A DNA stretch of 64,000 nt, from positions 2,696,001 to 2,760,000 of the forward strand of contig NC_014315.1 in NCBI RefSeq assembly GCF_000143085.1, given 5' to 3'. Shown here piece by piece: positions 17,596 through 26,684 of the stretch. The stretch's first letter is position 1. Each line of letters opens with the position of its first letter. The notes under the pieces are model-generated. The model was not told the origin of the DNA, ran no database searches, and saw only the letters and a program-made list of their open reading frames with translations. A program made the position numbers and the translations under genes. The stretch comes from Nitrosococcus watsonii C-113 (GTDB lineage: Bacteria > Pseudomonadota > Gammaproteobacteria > Nitrosococcales > Nitrosococcaceae).

Positions 17596-17753
17596 GTTAA
17601 ACTCCCCTGCTATTTTAACCCTATGGAAAGTTCATCGGCCTAACCGCGCCTATCTTCAGCGCAGTCAAGAAAAAGGTTGTAGTCTGGCTGATAGCTAATG
17701 ACTGTATGCTTCTAAGCCACGGACAAAGCTCTCAACTGCATTGCAATTTTCTA

Positions 17754-17767
17754 GGTATTACAATACC
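17754..17767 (+). promoter_or_regulatory. Palindrome upstream of the broken VapBC pair
   Basis: GGTATTACAATACC is a perfect 14-base palindrome 32 bases before the antitoxin ATG, the expected position of a VapB operator. A ggagg ribosome-binding site follows at 17788. Confidence 0.55.
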
Positions 17768-17798
17768 TTGATTAAGTAATACTGAATGGAGGTTAACT

Positions 17799-18067
17799 AT
17801 GGCCACGATCCTTACCCGTAAAGGCCAAGTTACGGTGCCAAAGAAGATTCGTGATTATCTCGGCTTGCGCCCAGGATCAGCGGTTGATTTTTCCCTAGGC
17901 CCCATGGCAAAGTGATTCTGCGTCCGACGGAAAATGCCCCACCAGAACGCCGTAAGGATCGTTTCGGCAAGCTGCGAGGCACGCTCGATACCGGCAGGAC
18001 CACCGATGAATGGATGCATTTGCTGCGTGGCTACAATGCTGACGTCAACGACCCTGGCCTGAAATAA
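17799..18067 (+). pseudogene. AbrB/VapB-type antitoxin, frameshifted
   Basis: The start is MATILTRKGQVTVPKKIRDY, an AbrB/SpoVT DNA-binding domain. One base is missing in the C run near 17903, giving a premature TGA at 17913. In the restored frame it continues GKVILRPTENAPPERRKDRF to a stop at 18065. The DNA-binding half could still be made as a 38-residue peptide. Confidence 0.85.
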
Positions 18068-18470
18068 TTCTGGTCGACACTTGCTGCTGCTGGATGTAGT
18101 GAAAGGCGATCCACACTGGGCGGACTGGTCGCTGACACAGCTAGAATGGGCTGCGGAACACGGCAAACTGGTGATCAACCCGGTCGTGTATGCCGAGTTC
18201 TCGGTGTGGTATGACAACATGGCAGAATTAGAGCGGGCCCTTACCAACTTCGATGCTACTCTTGAGGCATTATCCCGGGAAGCCCTGTTTCTGGCCGGCA
18301 AGGCATTCCGGCAATACCGCGCGCGGCGGGGAACACGGGCCAGCGTGTTACCGGATTTCTTTATCGGCGCGCATACGGCGGTACGGGAAATGCCGGTGCT
18401 GACACGGGACACTGCCCCCATTCGCGCCTACTTTCCGACAGTAGCGCTGCTGACGCCGCAACGGAGCTAG
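18064..18470 (+). pseudogene. vapC: PIN-domain (VapC) toxin, N-terminal frameshift
   Basis: The first codons read I-L-V-D-T, the normal VapC start with its first catalytic Asp, but in a different frame from the rest (LLLLDVVKGDPHW onward). The expected ATG overlapping the antitoxin stop is ATA. Other PIN acidic residues survive: VVYAEFSVW, LPDFFIGAHT and LTRD. A TTG at 18081 opens the downstream frame, but that product lacks the first Asp and should be inactive. Confidence 0.8.
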
Positions 18471-18827
18471 CCTTCCTTTACAAACGCCACTATATAATCA
18501 CGTAGGGCGGGATGCGCTACGCTTTCCCGCCCTACCTTACCATACTGATTATCTGAGACGGGTTTTGCATTTTTTTTAGCCTAGCGACATCTATTTCCCA
18601 GTATAATTTCTAAAATCGGGTTCCATATGGTATTCAAGCTTTGTAACCCCATGCCGTTAATTGCACTATGCGGAATTATTGCAATACACATTGAACTAAT
18701 GGCCTAAAGTAGCACGATTCTTTAATAGCTAAAATTACCACCTAAGCGTAATCCCCAAAATTAACGGTTTAGGCTCATGTATATTGCAAGCTGCTGCACA
18801 GCATAACTTAAGGAGATAACTGCTTCA
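18471..18827. other. Gap containing a REP-like palindrome, otherwise A+T-rich
   Basis: Between the broken vapC and the polysaccharide operon. It holds the REP-like element at 18502-18535 and then A+T-rich sequence that probably contains the promoter of the glycosyltransferase at 18828. I see no additional gene. Confidence 0.6.
18502..18535. repeat. REP-like palindrome, family 1
   Basis: GTAGGGCGGGA ... TCCCGCCCTAC, an 11-bp stem with a 12-base loop carrying gcgctacgc. A diverged copy in the opposite orientation is at 30241-30275. Confidence 0.8.
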
Positions 18828-20045
18828 ATGCCTTCTTTCCCTCTGTCTTCTACTTTGCAAGAACGAGCTCTCCGTGTCGCTGTGCTCACCACTTCCTTTC
18901 CGCTTACAACAACGGCGGTAAGCGGCACATTCGTAAAACGTTTAATCCAAAATTTGCCCCCCTCAGTGGAGGCAACTGCCATTGCCCCCAGCGGTATTGA
19001 ATCGGAGCAACTACCAACGAATGCCAATTACCAAATCCGCTGTTTCCGCTATGCCCCCCGTTCTTGGCAACAACTTGCTCATCAACCAGGCGGGATTCCG
19101 GCGACCCTAAAACAGCGGCGGATTTTCTACCTTCTCCTCCCAGTGTTTTTAGGATCAATGTTTTTGGCTTGCTTGCGTACTGCTAGGAACGTTGATCTTA
19201 TTCATGCCAATTGGTCTATTAATGGTGTCATCGCAGGCATTGCCGCTTGGTTTACAGGAAAACCGATCATTACCACACTTCGAGGACAAGATGTTAATCG
19301 TTCTCGATCATCGCGGGTTTATCGAATAATACTAGGACTTTGCCTACGGCTAAGTAACCATGTGGTAGCAGTCAGCGACTCCATTCGGTTTTTGGCAGTA
19401 CAGCAATTTCCAACCCAAAATAATAAATTTACCGTCATCCATAATGGTGTCGATCAATGCTTTCTAGATATCGGCGCTCGACGCCAACAAACGGATTCGC
19501 AAACATTGAGGCTGATCACCGTTGCAAGTTTGATCCCATTAAAAGGGGTTGAGCAGATTATCCAGGCAGTGAATCTATTGAAAAATGAGATTGATCTAAA
19601 CCTTACTATTGTCGGCAATGGCCCAGAAAAAGAAAAACTGCAAAACCTAACAAAATTGTTTGAATTACATAAAAAAATTAGCTTTACCGGTAATATAGCT
19701 CCCAGTGAAATTCCAGCATATCTCGAAAAAGCAGACATATTTATTTTAGCAAGCCACAGCGAAGGACGTCCCAATGTTCTATTAGAAGCCATGGCAGCGG
19801 GCTTGCCTATTATTGCAACCAATATTCCAGGCACCCAGGAAATAGTGCAGAACGGTAAAACAGGAATTTTATTTCCGCCAAAATCTATCGAGAGACTTGC
19901 AGATGCGCTGCGGCGGCTATCTCAAAACGCTTCCTTGAGACAACAACTCGCCAAGAATGCTAGACGGTTTATCCTTGACCAAGGGCTTTTTTGGACTCAT
20001 ACGAGTTCCCGCTATGCTGAGCTTTACCGGCAGATCCTTTCTTAG
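18828..20045 (+). CDS. Glycosyltransferase family 4
   Basis: A 405-residue GT-B enzyme. N-terminal VLTTSFPLTTTAVSGTFVKR and donor-domain motifs TVASLIPLKGVEQIIQA and ADIFILASHSEGRPNVLLEA (E-x7-E) place it in GT4. It is the first gene of a plus-strand operon with the amidotransferase 15 bases downstream, a second GT4 and a flippase-like gene, so it acts in extracellular polysaccharide or O-antigen synthesis. Sugar and linkage unknown. Confidence 0.88.
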   Translation: MPSFPLSSTLQERALRVAVLTTSFPLTTTAVSGTFVKRLIQNLPPSVEATAIAPSGIESEQLPTNANYQIRCFRYAPRSWQQLAHQPGGIPATLKQRRIFYLLLPVFLGSMFLACLRTARNVDLIHANWSINGVIAGIAAWFTGKPIITTLRGQDVNRSRSSRVYRIILGLCLRLSNHVVAVSDSIRFLAVQQFPTQNNKFTVIHNGVDQCFLDIGARRQQTDSQTLRLITVASLIPLKGVEQIIQAVNLLKNEIDLNLTIVGNGPEKEKLQNLTKLFELHKKISFTGNIAPSEIPAYLEKADIFILASHSEGRPNVLLEAMAAGLPIIATNIPGTQEIVQNGKTGILFPPKSIERLADALRRLSQNASLRQQLAKNARRFILDQGLFWTHTSSRYAELYRQILS

Positions 20046-20060
20046 AGACCTTGCAATTCT

Positions 20061-21989
20061 ATGTGCGGCATAGTTTTTACCTACTCTCCTCAGCTAGAGT
20101 TATCCGAACGAACTAAAAGAGTACATCGGGGGCTTACTCGAATTGCCCATCGAGGCCCCGATGACCAAGGTATTATTGCCGATAAACAGTGGGCTATGGG
20201 ACACCGCCGACTTTCTATTATCGGCCCCACATCCGGTCATCAGCCCATCAACGATCCCAGCGGACGTTACTTTCTCACTTATAACGGTGAAGTCTATAAT
20301 TACCAGGAGTTGCGTACTGGTCCATTGAAACACTGGCCGTTTCGCACTCAAAGCGATACTGAAGTTGTGCTTGCAGGTCTTATCACCTATGGCCCAAATT
20401 TTTTCCATCAAATGGAAGGAATGTGGGCCGTGGCCTTCTGGGATCAGCAGGAACGAGAATTAGTATTGGCCCGGGATAGAATGGGCAAAAAGCCTCTATA
20501 TTATCAACTATACGAAGAAGCTATCTGCTGTGCCTCCGAGTTGCCTGCATTGTTCTCTCTTTCCGCTCAACCATTGACTGAAGACTTAAATAGTACTGCT
20601 GATTACTTCCGCTACGGCTACTATCTTCCTGGCACTACGGCTTACAAAGGCATTTGCGAAGTACTGCCAGGGCATCTTCTCACCTGGTCTCCTGAGAGCA
20701 AACCCCATTCCAGGCCCTATTGGTCTCTCTCCACTACTCCATTTACCGGCACTCATCAACAAGCCCAAGCACTGTTACAGGATAAATTTATCCAGGCCAT
20801 ACAACGCCGCCTGGTAGCAGACGTGGAAATCGGCGCTTTTCTTTCTGGTGGTATTGATTCCTCACTTATTGTGAGTTTGCTAAGCAAAAAACTAGACTTT
20901 ACCCCTAAAACTTTCACCTTAGGGTTTTCAGAAACCGCTTACGATGAACGCTCCTATGCCCGCCTCATTGCAAAAAAACACCAAACTCAACACTATGAGC
21001 GCTGCCTGGAACAGTGGGATGTCACCCAACTGCAACAGCTAATACAAGATCACATCGGCCAACCGTTTGCCGACTCTTCCCTGCTGCCCACGGCTTTGGT
21101 TTCCGAGCTTGCCTCCCAGCATGTCAAGGTGGTCTTGTCAGGGGATGGGGGCGATGAACTCTTTAGTGGCTACCAGCGCTATCAGGCCCGCGCCATCTTG
21201 CGCTGGTACACGCGCCTGCCCAAGGGGCTTAGAAAAGGGCTTGGCCGCATGATACGGGCCTTGCCGGAACCCATGGCTCATCATAGCCGCAGCCTGTTGA
21301 AAAAGGCCCATCTGTTTGAAGATATCGTGCAGCGCATGGGTACTGAAACCCCTTACCTTGCCCCACTGTTCTATTCCCAGGCAGATTTTCAACGGTTGGC
21401 TCCCGAATTAGCAGGGTATGGTCACACTCCACCTCATCTGCCTGAAGAAAGCCGCCTGGATGATATCCAAGCCATGATGGCCGCAGACGCCCTTATCTAC
21501 CTGCCGCAGGATATCCTTACTAAAGTTGACCGGGCCTCCATGGCCTATGGTCTCGAATGCCGGGCTCCCTTTCTGGATAAAGAAATTGTGGAACTCGCCT
21601 TCTCTCTGCCCCGCCGTTGGCATCGGCAGGGCTTAAAGGGCAAATGCTTTTTGCGGGAAACCTTTGGAGAGTATTTTTCTGCCGAGATCTGGCATCGCCG
21701 AAAACAAGGTTTTGCTGCTCCCATCCATAATTGGTTTCGAGGGACCATGGGCACGGAGCTAGAAATACTTCTGCAAGAGGGAGATAGCCCATTGCATCCT
21801 TCCCCATTCCTAGCTTTACTCACAGCCCACCGTAAAAAGCAACGGGATCATGGTTATCGCTTGTGGCAAATCTATGTTTATTTGCTCTGGCGCTCTCGGC
21901 ATACCCAACAACTTAATAGCAAGCCATACACCCCTAATGATTTAAGCTGTAGTAATGGGCACCTGGGAAAAGTAAGTGTCGGCGCATAA
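20061..21989 (+). CDS. asnB: Asparagine synthase (glutamine-hydrolysing)-type amidotransferase
   Basis: A 642-residue class II amidotransferase. Cys2 after the initiator Met (MCGIVFTYS) is the glutaminase nucleophile; YNGEVYNYQEL and DTEVVLAG complete that domain. The synthetase half has the PP-loop FLSGGIDSSLIV near residue 265 and VVLSGDGGDELFSGYQRY. AsnB-like enzymes in polysaccharide clusters may amidate sugar or aminosugar acids instead of making asparagine. Its end overlaps the next GT4 gene by 14 bases. Confidence 0.88.
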   Translation: MCGIVFTYSPQLELSERTKRVHRGLTRIAHRGPDDQGIIADKQWAMGHRRLSIIGPTSGHQPINDPSGRYFLTYNGEVYNYQELRTGPLKHWPFRTQSDTEVVLAGLITYGPNFFHQMEGMWAVAFWDQQERELVLARDRMGKKPLYYQLYEEAICCASELPALFSLSAQPLTEDLNSTADYFRYGYYLPGTTAYKGICEVLPGHLLTWSPESKPHSRPYWSLSTTPFTGTHQQAQALLQDKFIQAIQRRLVADVEIGAFLSGGIDSSLIVSLLSKKLDFTPKTFTLGFSETAYDERSYARLIAKKHQTQHYERCLEQWDVTQLQQLIQDHIGQPFADSSLLPTALVSELASQHVKVVLSGDGGDELFSGYQRYQARAILRWYTRLPKGLRKGLGRMIRALPEPMAHHSRSLLKKAHLFEDIVQRMGTETPYLAPLFYSQADFQRLAPELAGYGHTPPHLPEESRLDDIQAMMAADALIYLPQDILTKVDRASMAYGLECRAPFLDKEIVELAFSLPRRWHRQGLKGKCFLRETFGEYFSAEIWHRRKQGFAAPIHNWFRGTMGTELEILLQEGDSPLHPSPFLALLTAHRKKQRDHGYRLWQIYVYLLWRSRHTQQLNSKPYTPNDLSCSNGHLGKVSVGA

Positions 21990-23109
21990 GTCCATAAAAC
22001 CGAAGCTGGCGATTTTTCTGCCTGATCTTAATGGGGGCGGAGCAGAACGGGTAATGCTCACCCTGGCCAAGGTGTTCATGGAAAAGAATATCCAAGTGGA
22101 TCTCCTGCTGGCACGCGCCCAGGGATCTTTACTTAACTTAGTGCCTCAGGGTATTCACTTGCATAGTTTAACCACGGGTTTATCACGCTCTGGCAGAACA
22201 GGGTTAGCGCTTAGCGCTTTATGGGGACTCATCCGCTATCTACGGCGGGAGCAACCAACCACTTTGATGAGCACCCTCACCGGGGCAAATCTAATCGCTA
22301 TTTTTGCAAAGATTTTTGCACGGTCTCCTGCTCGCCTAGTGTTGCGAGAAGCCAATACCGCCCTTAACCATCGCAGCTTTCTAACGCAATTAGCGGTACA
22401 AGTTCTTTATCCCCTAGCAGATGCAGTGATTGCAGTTTCGCAGGGGGTGGAGAAGGATTTAATCAACATAATTGGTCTTACGCCGGATAAAATAACGTTT
22501 GTTCCTAATCCGGTAGATATGGCTACCCTCACCCGCCTGGCAGAGGAAAAAATTAATCATCCTTGGTTTGATAAAGATCAACCACCAGTCATTATCAGTT
22601 TAGGACGATTAACGGAACAAAAAGATTTTGCCACACTAATTTGTGCCTTCGCCTGCTTACGGCGGAATCGACCTGCACGCCTTATGATTCTAGGAGAAGG
22701 GAAAGGGCGCAGTAACCTTGAAGCCTTAGTTCACCGCTTTGATCTCGTTGATGATGTCGCATTGCCTGGTTTCAAAGTTAACCCATATCCCTACCTAAAA
22801 AAAGCATCACTGTTTGTCCTATCCTCTCGCTGGGAAGGAATGCCCAGCGTAATCCTTGAAGCCTTAGGGTTTGGACTCCCTATTGTGGCAACTGATTGCC
22901 ACAGCGGGCCGCGAGAAATATTAGAAGAAGGCCGCTTTGGGTGCTTAGTGCCAGTGGGCGACATACAAGCACTATCTACAGCCATATTACAAACCTTAGA
23001 CCATCCTCCTGAAGCAAGCACATTACAAGCCCAGGCGAAGGTTTTTTCCCCTGATTCCATAGCCCTACGTTATCTTACCGCTATGAGGCTGTCAAAGATT
23101 GAGCAATGA
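21976..23109 (+). CDS. Glycosyltransferase family 4
   Basis: A 377-residue GT4 starting at GTG inside the end of the amidotransferase gene. It has FLPDLNGGGAERVMLTLAKV, ISLGRLTEQKDFATLICAF, and SSRWEGMPSVILEALGFGLP. The GGGAE acceptor loop and E-x7-E donor motif are clear. Part of the same polysaccharide operon; it overlaps the following membrane-protein frame. Confidence 0.9.
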   Translation: MSAHKSIKPKLAIFLPDLNGGGAERVMLTLAKVFMEKNIQVDLLLARAQGSLLNLVPQGIHLHSLTTGLSRSGRTGLALSALWGLIRYLRREQPTTLMSTLTGANLIAIFAKIFARSPARLVLREANTALNHRSFLTQLAVQVLYPLADAVIAVSQGVEKDLINIIGLTPDKITFVPNPVDMATLTRLAEEKINHPWFDKDQPPVIISLGRLTEQKDFATLICAFACLRRNRPARLMILGEGKGRSNLEALVHRFDLVDDVALPGFKVNPYPYLKKASLFVLSSRWEGMPSVILEALGFGLPIVATDCHSGPREILEEGRFGCLVPVGDIQALSTAILQTLDHPPEASTLQAQAKVFSPDSIALRYLTAMRLSKIEQ

Positions 23110-23113
23110 TTTA

Positions 23114-23998
23114 ATGTTTAAATTAAAGAAAATCATGCGGTGGGTGCTTTACCTAATCATTATAACGCTACTTGCATTCTTGTTTTATACTCATCGAGTG
23201 GAGGTAATAAACACCTTTATCTACCATCGATGGGTATTATTATATGTTACAGGAATCACCATTCTCGGTTTTTCAGCGCAGGCTTTAAATTTTCTGCAAC
23301 TTATAGAGACGCTTAACAAACCTCCTTTCCAGGATACTTTACGCGCTTGGGCTTTAGCCAATATCGCTAATTATCTGGGGCCGTTTCAGCCGGGAATCGC
23401 CGTGCGAATGGCTTTTTTTAAACGGCATGGGATAGAAATCCCCACTACCATACGTGCCACATTGCATCAATTACAACTTAGCTTTTGGGTTGCAACCGGC
23501 ATAGCCGCAATTGCCGGGTCTATTAGTCATTACGAACCGATTCGTCCCCTTGCATTTGTCAGTGGAATTTTATTTATATCATGGCCTCTAGGGCTGCGTG
23601 CTTCCCATTTAGCAATTCTTTGGTCATCCGCACACATTAAGTTTATTGATAGGCATAAAGATATGCTGGCCTTTTTCTTCATATTGCCTCCAGCACGCAC
23701 ATTGCTTCTCGTTGCTATCCAGTACATTCTAGGCGCACTTAGCTTATATGTGGTCTACTGGTCTTTTGATACGCAAATCAACATTCAAGATGCATTCTTG
23801 CTTACTGTGGTAGTATTTTCATCAACATTCATTGCAATAACACCCAATAACCTGGGAGTCCAAGATGCCATCTACGGATATAGCGCTTATCTCTATGGGT
23901 TAACCGTAAGTGAAGCACTGAGCCTCGCCTTGCTTTTGCGCTTAGCCCATATCTTGGCCTGTGGATTGATCGTTTTGCTAATACGTCCTTGCCGTTGA
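23114..23998 (+). CDS. Lysylphosphatidylglycerol synthetase/UPF0104-type flippase-like membrane protein
   Basis: About 294 residues with seven or eight hydrophobic segments. ANIANYLGPFQPG and ITPNNLGVQDAIYGY match conserved loops of the AglD/UPF0104 flippase-like family. These integral membrane proteins accompany glycosyltransferases and may move lipid carriers. I chose the ATG at 23114; an upstream frame start at 23099 overlaps the GT4. Last gene of the plus-strand operon. Confidence 0.75.
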   Translation: MFKLKKIMRWVLYLIIITLLAFLFYTHRVEVINTFIYHRWVLLYVTGITILGFSAQALNFLQLIETLNKPPFQDTLRAWALANIANYLGPFQPGIAVRMAFFKRHGIEIPTTIRATLHQLQLSFWVATGIAAIAGSISHYEPIRPLAFVSGILFISWPLGLRASHLAILWSSAHIKFIDRHKDMLAFFFILPPARTLLLVAIQYILGALSLYVVYWSFDTQINIQDAFLLTVVVFSSTFIAITPNNLGVQDAIYGYSAYLYGLTVSEALSLALLLRLAHILACGLIVLLIRPCR

Positions 23999-24085
23999 TA
24001 TTTTATCTATTTAATCGCTCACAATCAGTAAGCAACATCTCTGGTATATGTAAAAAATAATATTATTTCTATCTGTTCTTATTAA

Positions 24086-24841
24086 CTACTTCTTAATTAT
24101 TATTCCCTGACCCGTAGTAAGCGATATCACATATTCAGGTTTATTTGACATAAATTCTTGTACCGCAGAATAGGCTCCATGGCATACAGTTGAACCATAA
24201 TCGTCAAGGACAAGCACGCCTCCAGGATTCAAGCGGGGATAGAAAAAGGCAAGACTATCTAAAGTAGGCTGATAAAGATCAACATCAATGTGTACAAGTC
24301 GAAATTTTTTGTTCCTAACTTCTTCGAATCTTGACGGTATCCAGCCTTTATAAATGATTATATTTGAAAACTCCTGTAATACTTCTCTCACTCTATCTTC
24401 CGCTGCGTACAGATTACCTTGAGACCATTCAAAGTGGTCATTCTTAAGGGGGCGATCAATCTCCTGAGGCTGGGAAAGACCGGCAAAAGAATCAAATAAA
24501 TATAAAGGGGTTTCAGGAGAAGACGCTGCCATAAACCATGCCGAAGCGCCTTGGTAGCAACCGCACTCGGCCATCGCTCCCGGAATAAATTGGGTAAATT
24601 TACAAAATTCTCGAAGAGTGTATTTTCGATCTTCAGAATAGAAATTCTGAGGTGAAAGACGCTTAAAATTAGCTAGAAAAACTTTATCCTCACGCCATAG
24701 CTTGTAATCATCGCTTATAGGAAAATCACCAAAAGCAGATGCTGATATTCTTGCAAACTCCTGGCGCACACGCCTACGCTGTGCTGGAGTTCCTTTTATA
24801 ATCCACTTCATCGCTTTGCCTATGCGGCTAACAGTATACAT
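24086..24841 (-). CDS. TylF/MycF-family O-methyltransferase
   Basis: A 251-residue protein with AMAECGCYQGASAWFMAA, LYLFDSFAGLSQP and HIDVDLYQPTLDSLAFFYPR, then GGVLVLDDYG: hallmarks of the TylF/MycF group, which methylates sugar hydroxyls in a metal-dependent way. In this polysaccharide context it probably O-methylates a glycan residue. It heads away from the operon at 18.8-24.0 kb, tail to tail. Confidence 0.85.
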   Translation of the reverse strand: MYTVSRIGKAMKWIIKGTPAQRRRVRQEFARISASAFGDFPISDDYKLWREDKVFLANFKRLSPQNFYSEDRKYTLREFCKFTQFIPGAMAECGCYQGASAWFMAASSPETPLYLFDSFAGLSQPQEIDRPLKNDHFEWSQGNLYAAEDRVREVLQEFSNIIIYKGWIPSRFEEVRNKKFRLVHIDVDLYQPTLDSLAFFYPRLNPGGVLVLDDYGSTVCHGAYSAVQEFMSNKPEYVISLTTGQGIIIKK

Positions 24842-24900
24842 TCTTATTAATCAATTCCCATTTAGAGTAAAGCTTGCTATAAGCTAGTTTAATTAGCCTT

Positions 24901-25668
24901 TTAATCATCGTTGTTTAGAAAAAAAATATTGCTTGAACTTCCTAATGCATAGCTTAATCTTGCCCGTATTTTAGGAGATAAATTGCAATGAAAAATAGCA
25001 TTTCCAGTATAGAATAGCCTTGTACGATAGGTATGCTTTATTATCCACCCACCTCGCTTAAATAAGCGTCTCCAACCATAGTAACTAAAAAGATATAGCT
25101 CTGATAACGAATTGCCGTGTTCTCCATGACGATGAGGCCAAAGTATTATACGAATCAGATTTGCTAGATTTAAACGTCTAGTTATTAGGGGTGCAGAGTT
25201 TTTCATAGTAGAAAACTTAAAAACAGAATATTTTAATGCACGAAAACTAAGCTTAGCAATGTAGACATGGTGCGTCAGGAAAGTCCAAAATCTCCATGTA
25301 GATGTGGGAACGATATGAATTGCTGAACCACCGGACTTTAATACACGTTTAATTTCATCCTGGAATTTATCTAAATGAGGTATATGCTCTAGAACGTTAG
25401 AGCTAAATACAATATCAAATGTATTATCAGCAAAAGGAATCTTATAGCCATCATAAATTTTCACAGGAAATACAGCCTGTGATAAATAGCGGCTTTCTTC
25501 CACATCAATCGCATTGACGTGATAGCCATGCTCAGAGAGAAGCTTGGCCTGCCAACCAGCGCCAGCACCAATCTCTAAAATCCGAGCGCCCTCAGGAAGG
25601 TAATTCATTGCTACCTTGAGTTCATGGGTTCTGATACTTGCTAGATAACAGTTGTTCTCCGCTGTCAT
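24901..25668 (-). CDS. Class I SAM-dependent methyltransferase
   Basis: A 255-residue methyltransferase. Motif I is ARILEIGAGAGWQAKLL; motif IV region is DIVFSSNVLEHIPHLDKF, followed by IKRVLKSGGSAIHIVP. The C-terminal half is basic and aromatic, possibly membrane-peripheral. It lies between a GT2 gene and the TylF-type gene on the same strand, suggesting glycan or lipid-linked sugar modification. Confidence 0.82.
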   Translation of the reverse strand: MTAENNCYLASIRTHELKVAMNYLPEGARILEIGAGAGWQAKLLSEHGYHVNAIDVEESRYLSQAVFPVKIYDGYKIPFADNTFDIVFSSNVLEHIPHLDKFQDEIKRVLKSGGSAIHIVPTSTWRFWTFLTHHVYIAKLSFRALKYSVFKFSTMKNSAPLITRRLNLANLIRIILWPHRHGEHGNSLSELYLFSYYGWRRLFKRGGWIIKHTYRTRLFYTGNAIFHCNLSPKIRARLSYALGSSSNIFFLNNDD

Positions 25669-25727
25669 ATGTAAATCTCAATTTGCTATAACTTCGACAC
25701 CATTACCGTCCTTTGAATTTGTTAAAT

Positions 25728-26597
25728 TCATTGCCTAGCTGTATTTGCATATAGCAAATTAGCAATTTGCTCCGAGATAAGGCCCATCAAAAAAACTAGA
25801 AGGGAAGTAATCAATAGCAAGGCGCTCATATTGGTGAACTGCCCAGCAATCATATAAGTATATAAATAGTTACTAACACCGAGAATAAAAAAAATAAAAC
25901 TAATAGGGGTAAATACTTTCAGGGGCGAATAAAGCGTCGCCACTTTCAATATAATTAAAAAAAACCGCAGTCCATCCTTAGCCAGCTTGATATGACTTTT
26001 CCCCTCTCGTTTATGGGCGCGAATAGGGATATAACTCACTAGGTAGCCAGCTCGAAAAAAAGCCATGGTGCTGGTGGTCGGATAGGAAAAGCCATTGGGT
26101 AACAGATAAAGAAATTCACGAAAGCGCTTGGCCCGCACCGCCCGGAAACCCGAAGTCAAATCCTCAATCCGGTGCCCCGTAACCCAACTGGCAAGACGGT
26201 TATAAAAGCCATTACCCAGCCGCCTGCTTAAAGAAGCCTGGGAGGCGGAATCTCGCGCCCCAACCACCATGTCAAAGCCTTCCGCGAGACGTTTCAGCAA
26301 ACGGGCAATATCCGCCGGATCATGTTGCCCATCGGCATCCATGAACACAATCACTTCTCCCGTAGCGGCGCGGGCGCCATGTTTGACAGCCGCGCCGTTG
26401 CCCATGCTATAGGCATGGGTAATCACCTTGGCCCCCGCAACCTGGGCCACCTCTACGGTATGATCACTCGAGCCATCATTAACGACGAGAATCTCCGCAT
26501 CGGGATAACCTTGACGCAATACCGGCAAAAGTCTTTCAAGACTATTGGCTTCATTCTTAGCTGGAAGAATAATACTCAAAGAACCTATTTCTTTCAT
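25728..26597 (-). CDS. GT2 polyprenyl-phosphate glycosyltransferase with two C-terminal membrane helices
   Basis: A 289-residue enzyme of the dolichol-phosphate-mannose synthase type. Motifs: SIILPAKNEANSLERLLP, ILVVNDGSSDHTVEV, VFMDADGQHDPADI (DxD) and EDLTSGFRAVRAKRF. Two hydrophobic segments close the protein (about residues 225-285). Such enzymes load a sugar onto undecaprenyl phosphate for a GT-C enzyme. The neighbouring upstream gene is exactly such a GT-C protein, so the pair may act on pilin. Confidence 0.88.
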   Translation of the reverse strand: MKEIGSLSIILPAKNEANSLERLLPVLRQGYPDAEILVVNDGSSDHTVEVAQVAGAKVITHAYSMGNGAAVKHGARAATGEVIVFMDADGQHDPADIARLLKRLAEGFDMVVGARDSASQASLSRRLGNGFYNRLASWVTGHRIEDLTSGFRAVRAKRFREFLYLLPNGFSYPTTSTMAFFRAGYLVSYIPIRAHKREGKSHIKLAKDGLRFFLIILKVATLYSPLKVFTPISFIFFILGVSNYLYTYMIAGQFTNMSALLLITSLLVFLMGLISEQIANLLYANTARQ

Positions 26598-26684
26598 AAT
26601 CTTTCCAAAGATAATTTTATAACTTATGGGATTGTTACCTGGTGATTCATCTTTGTTTGTATATGCACTGCATCTGAGTAAATT

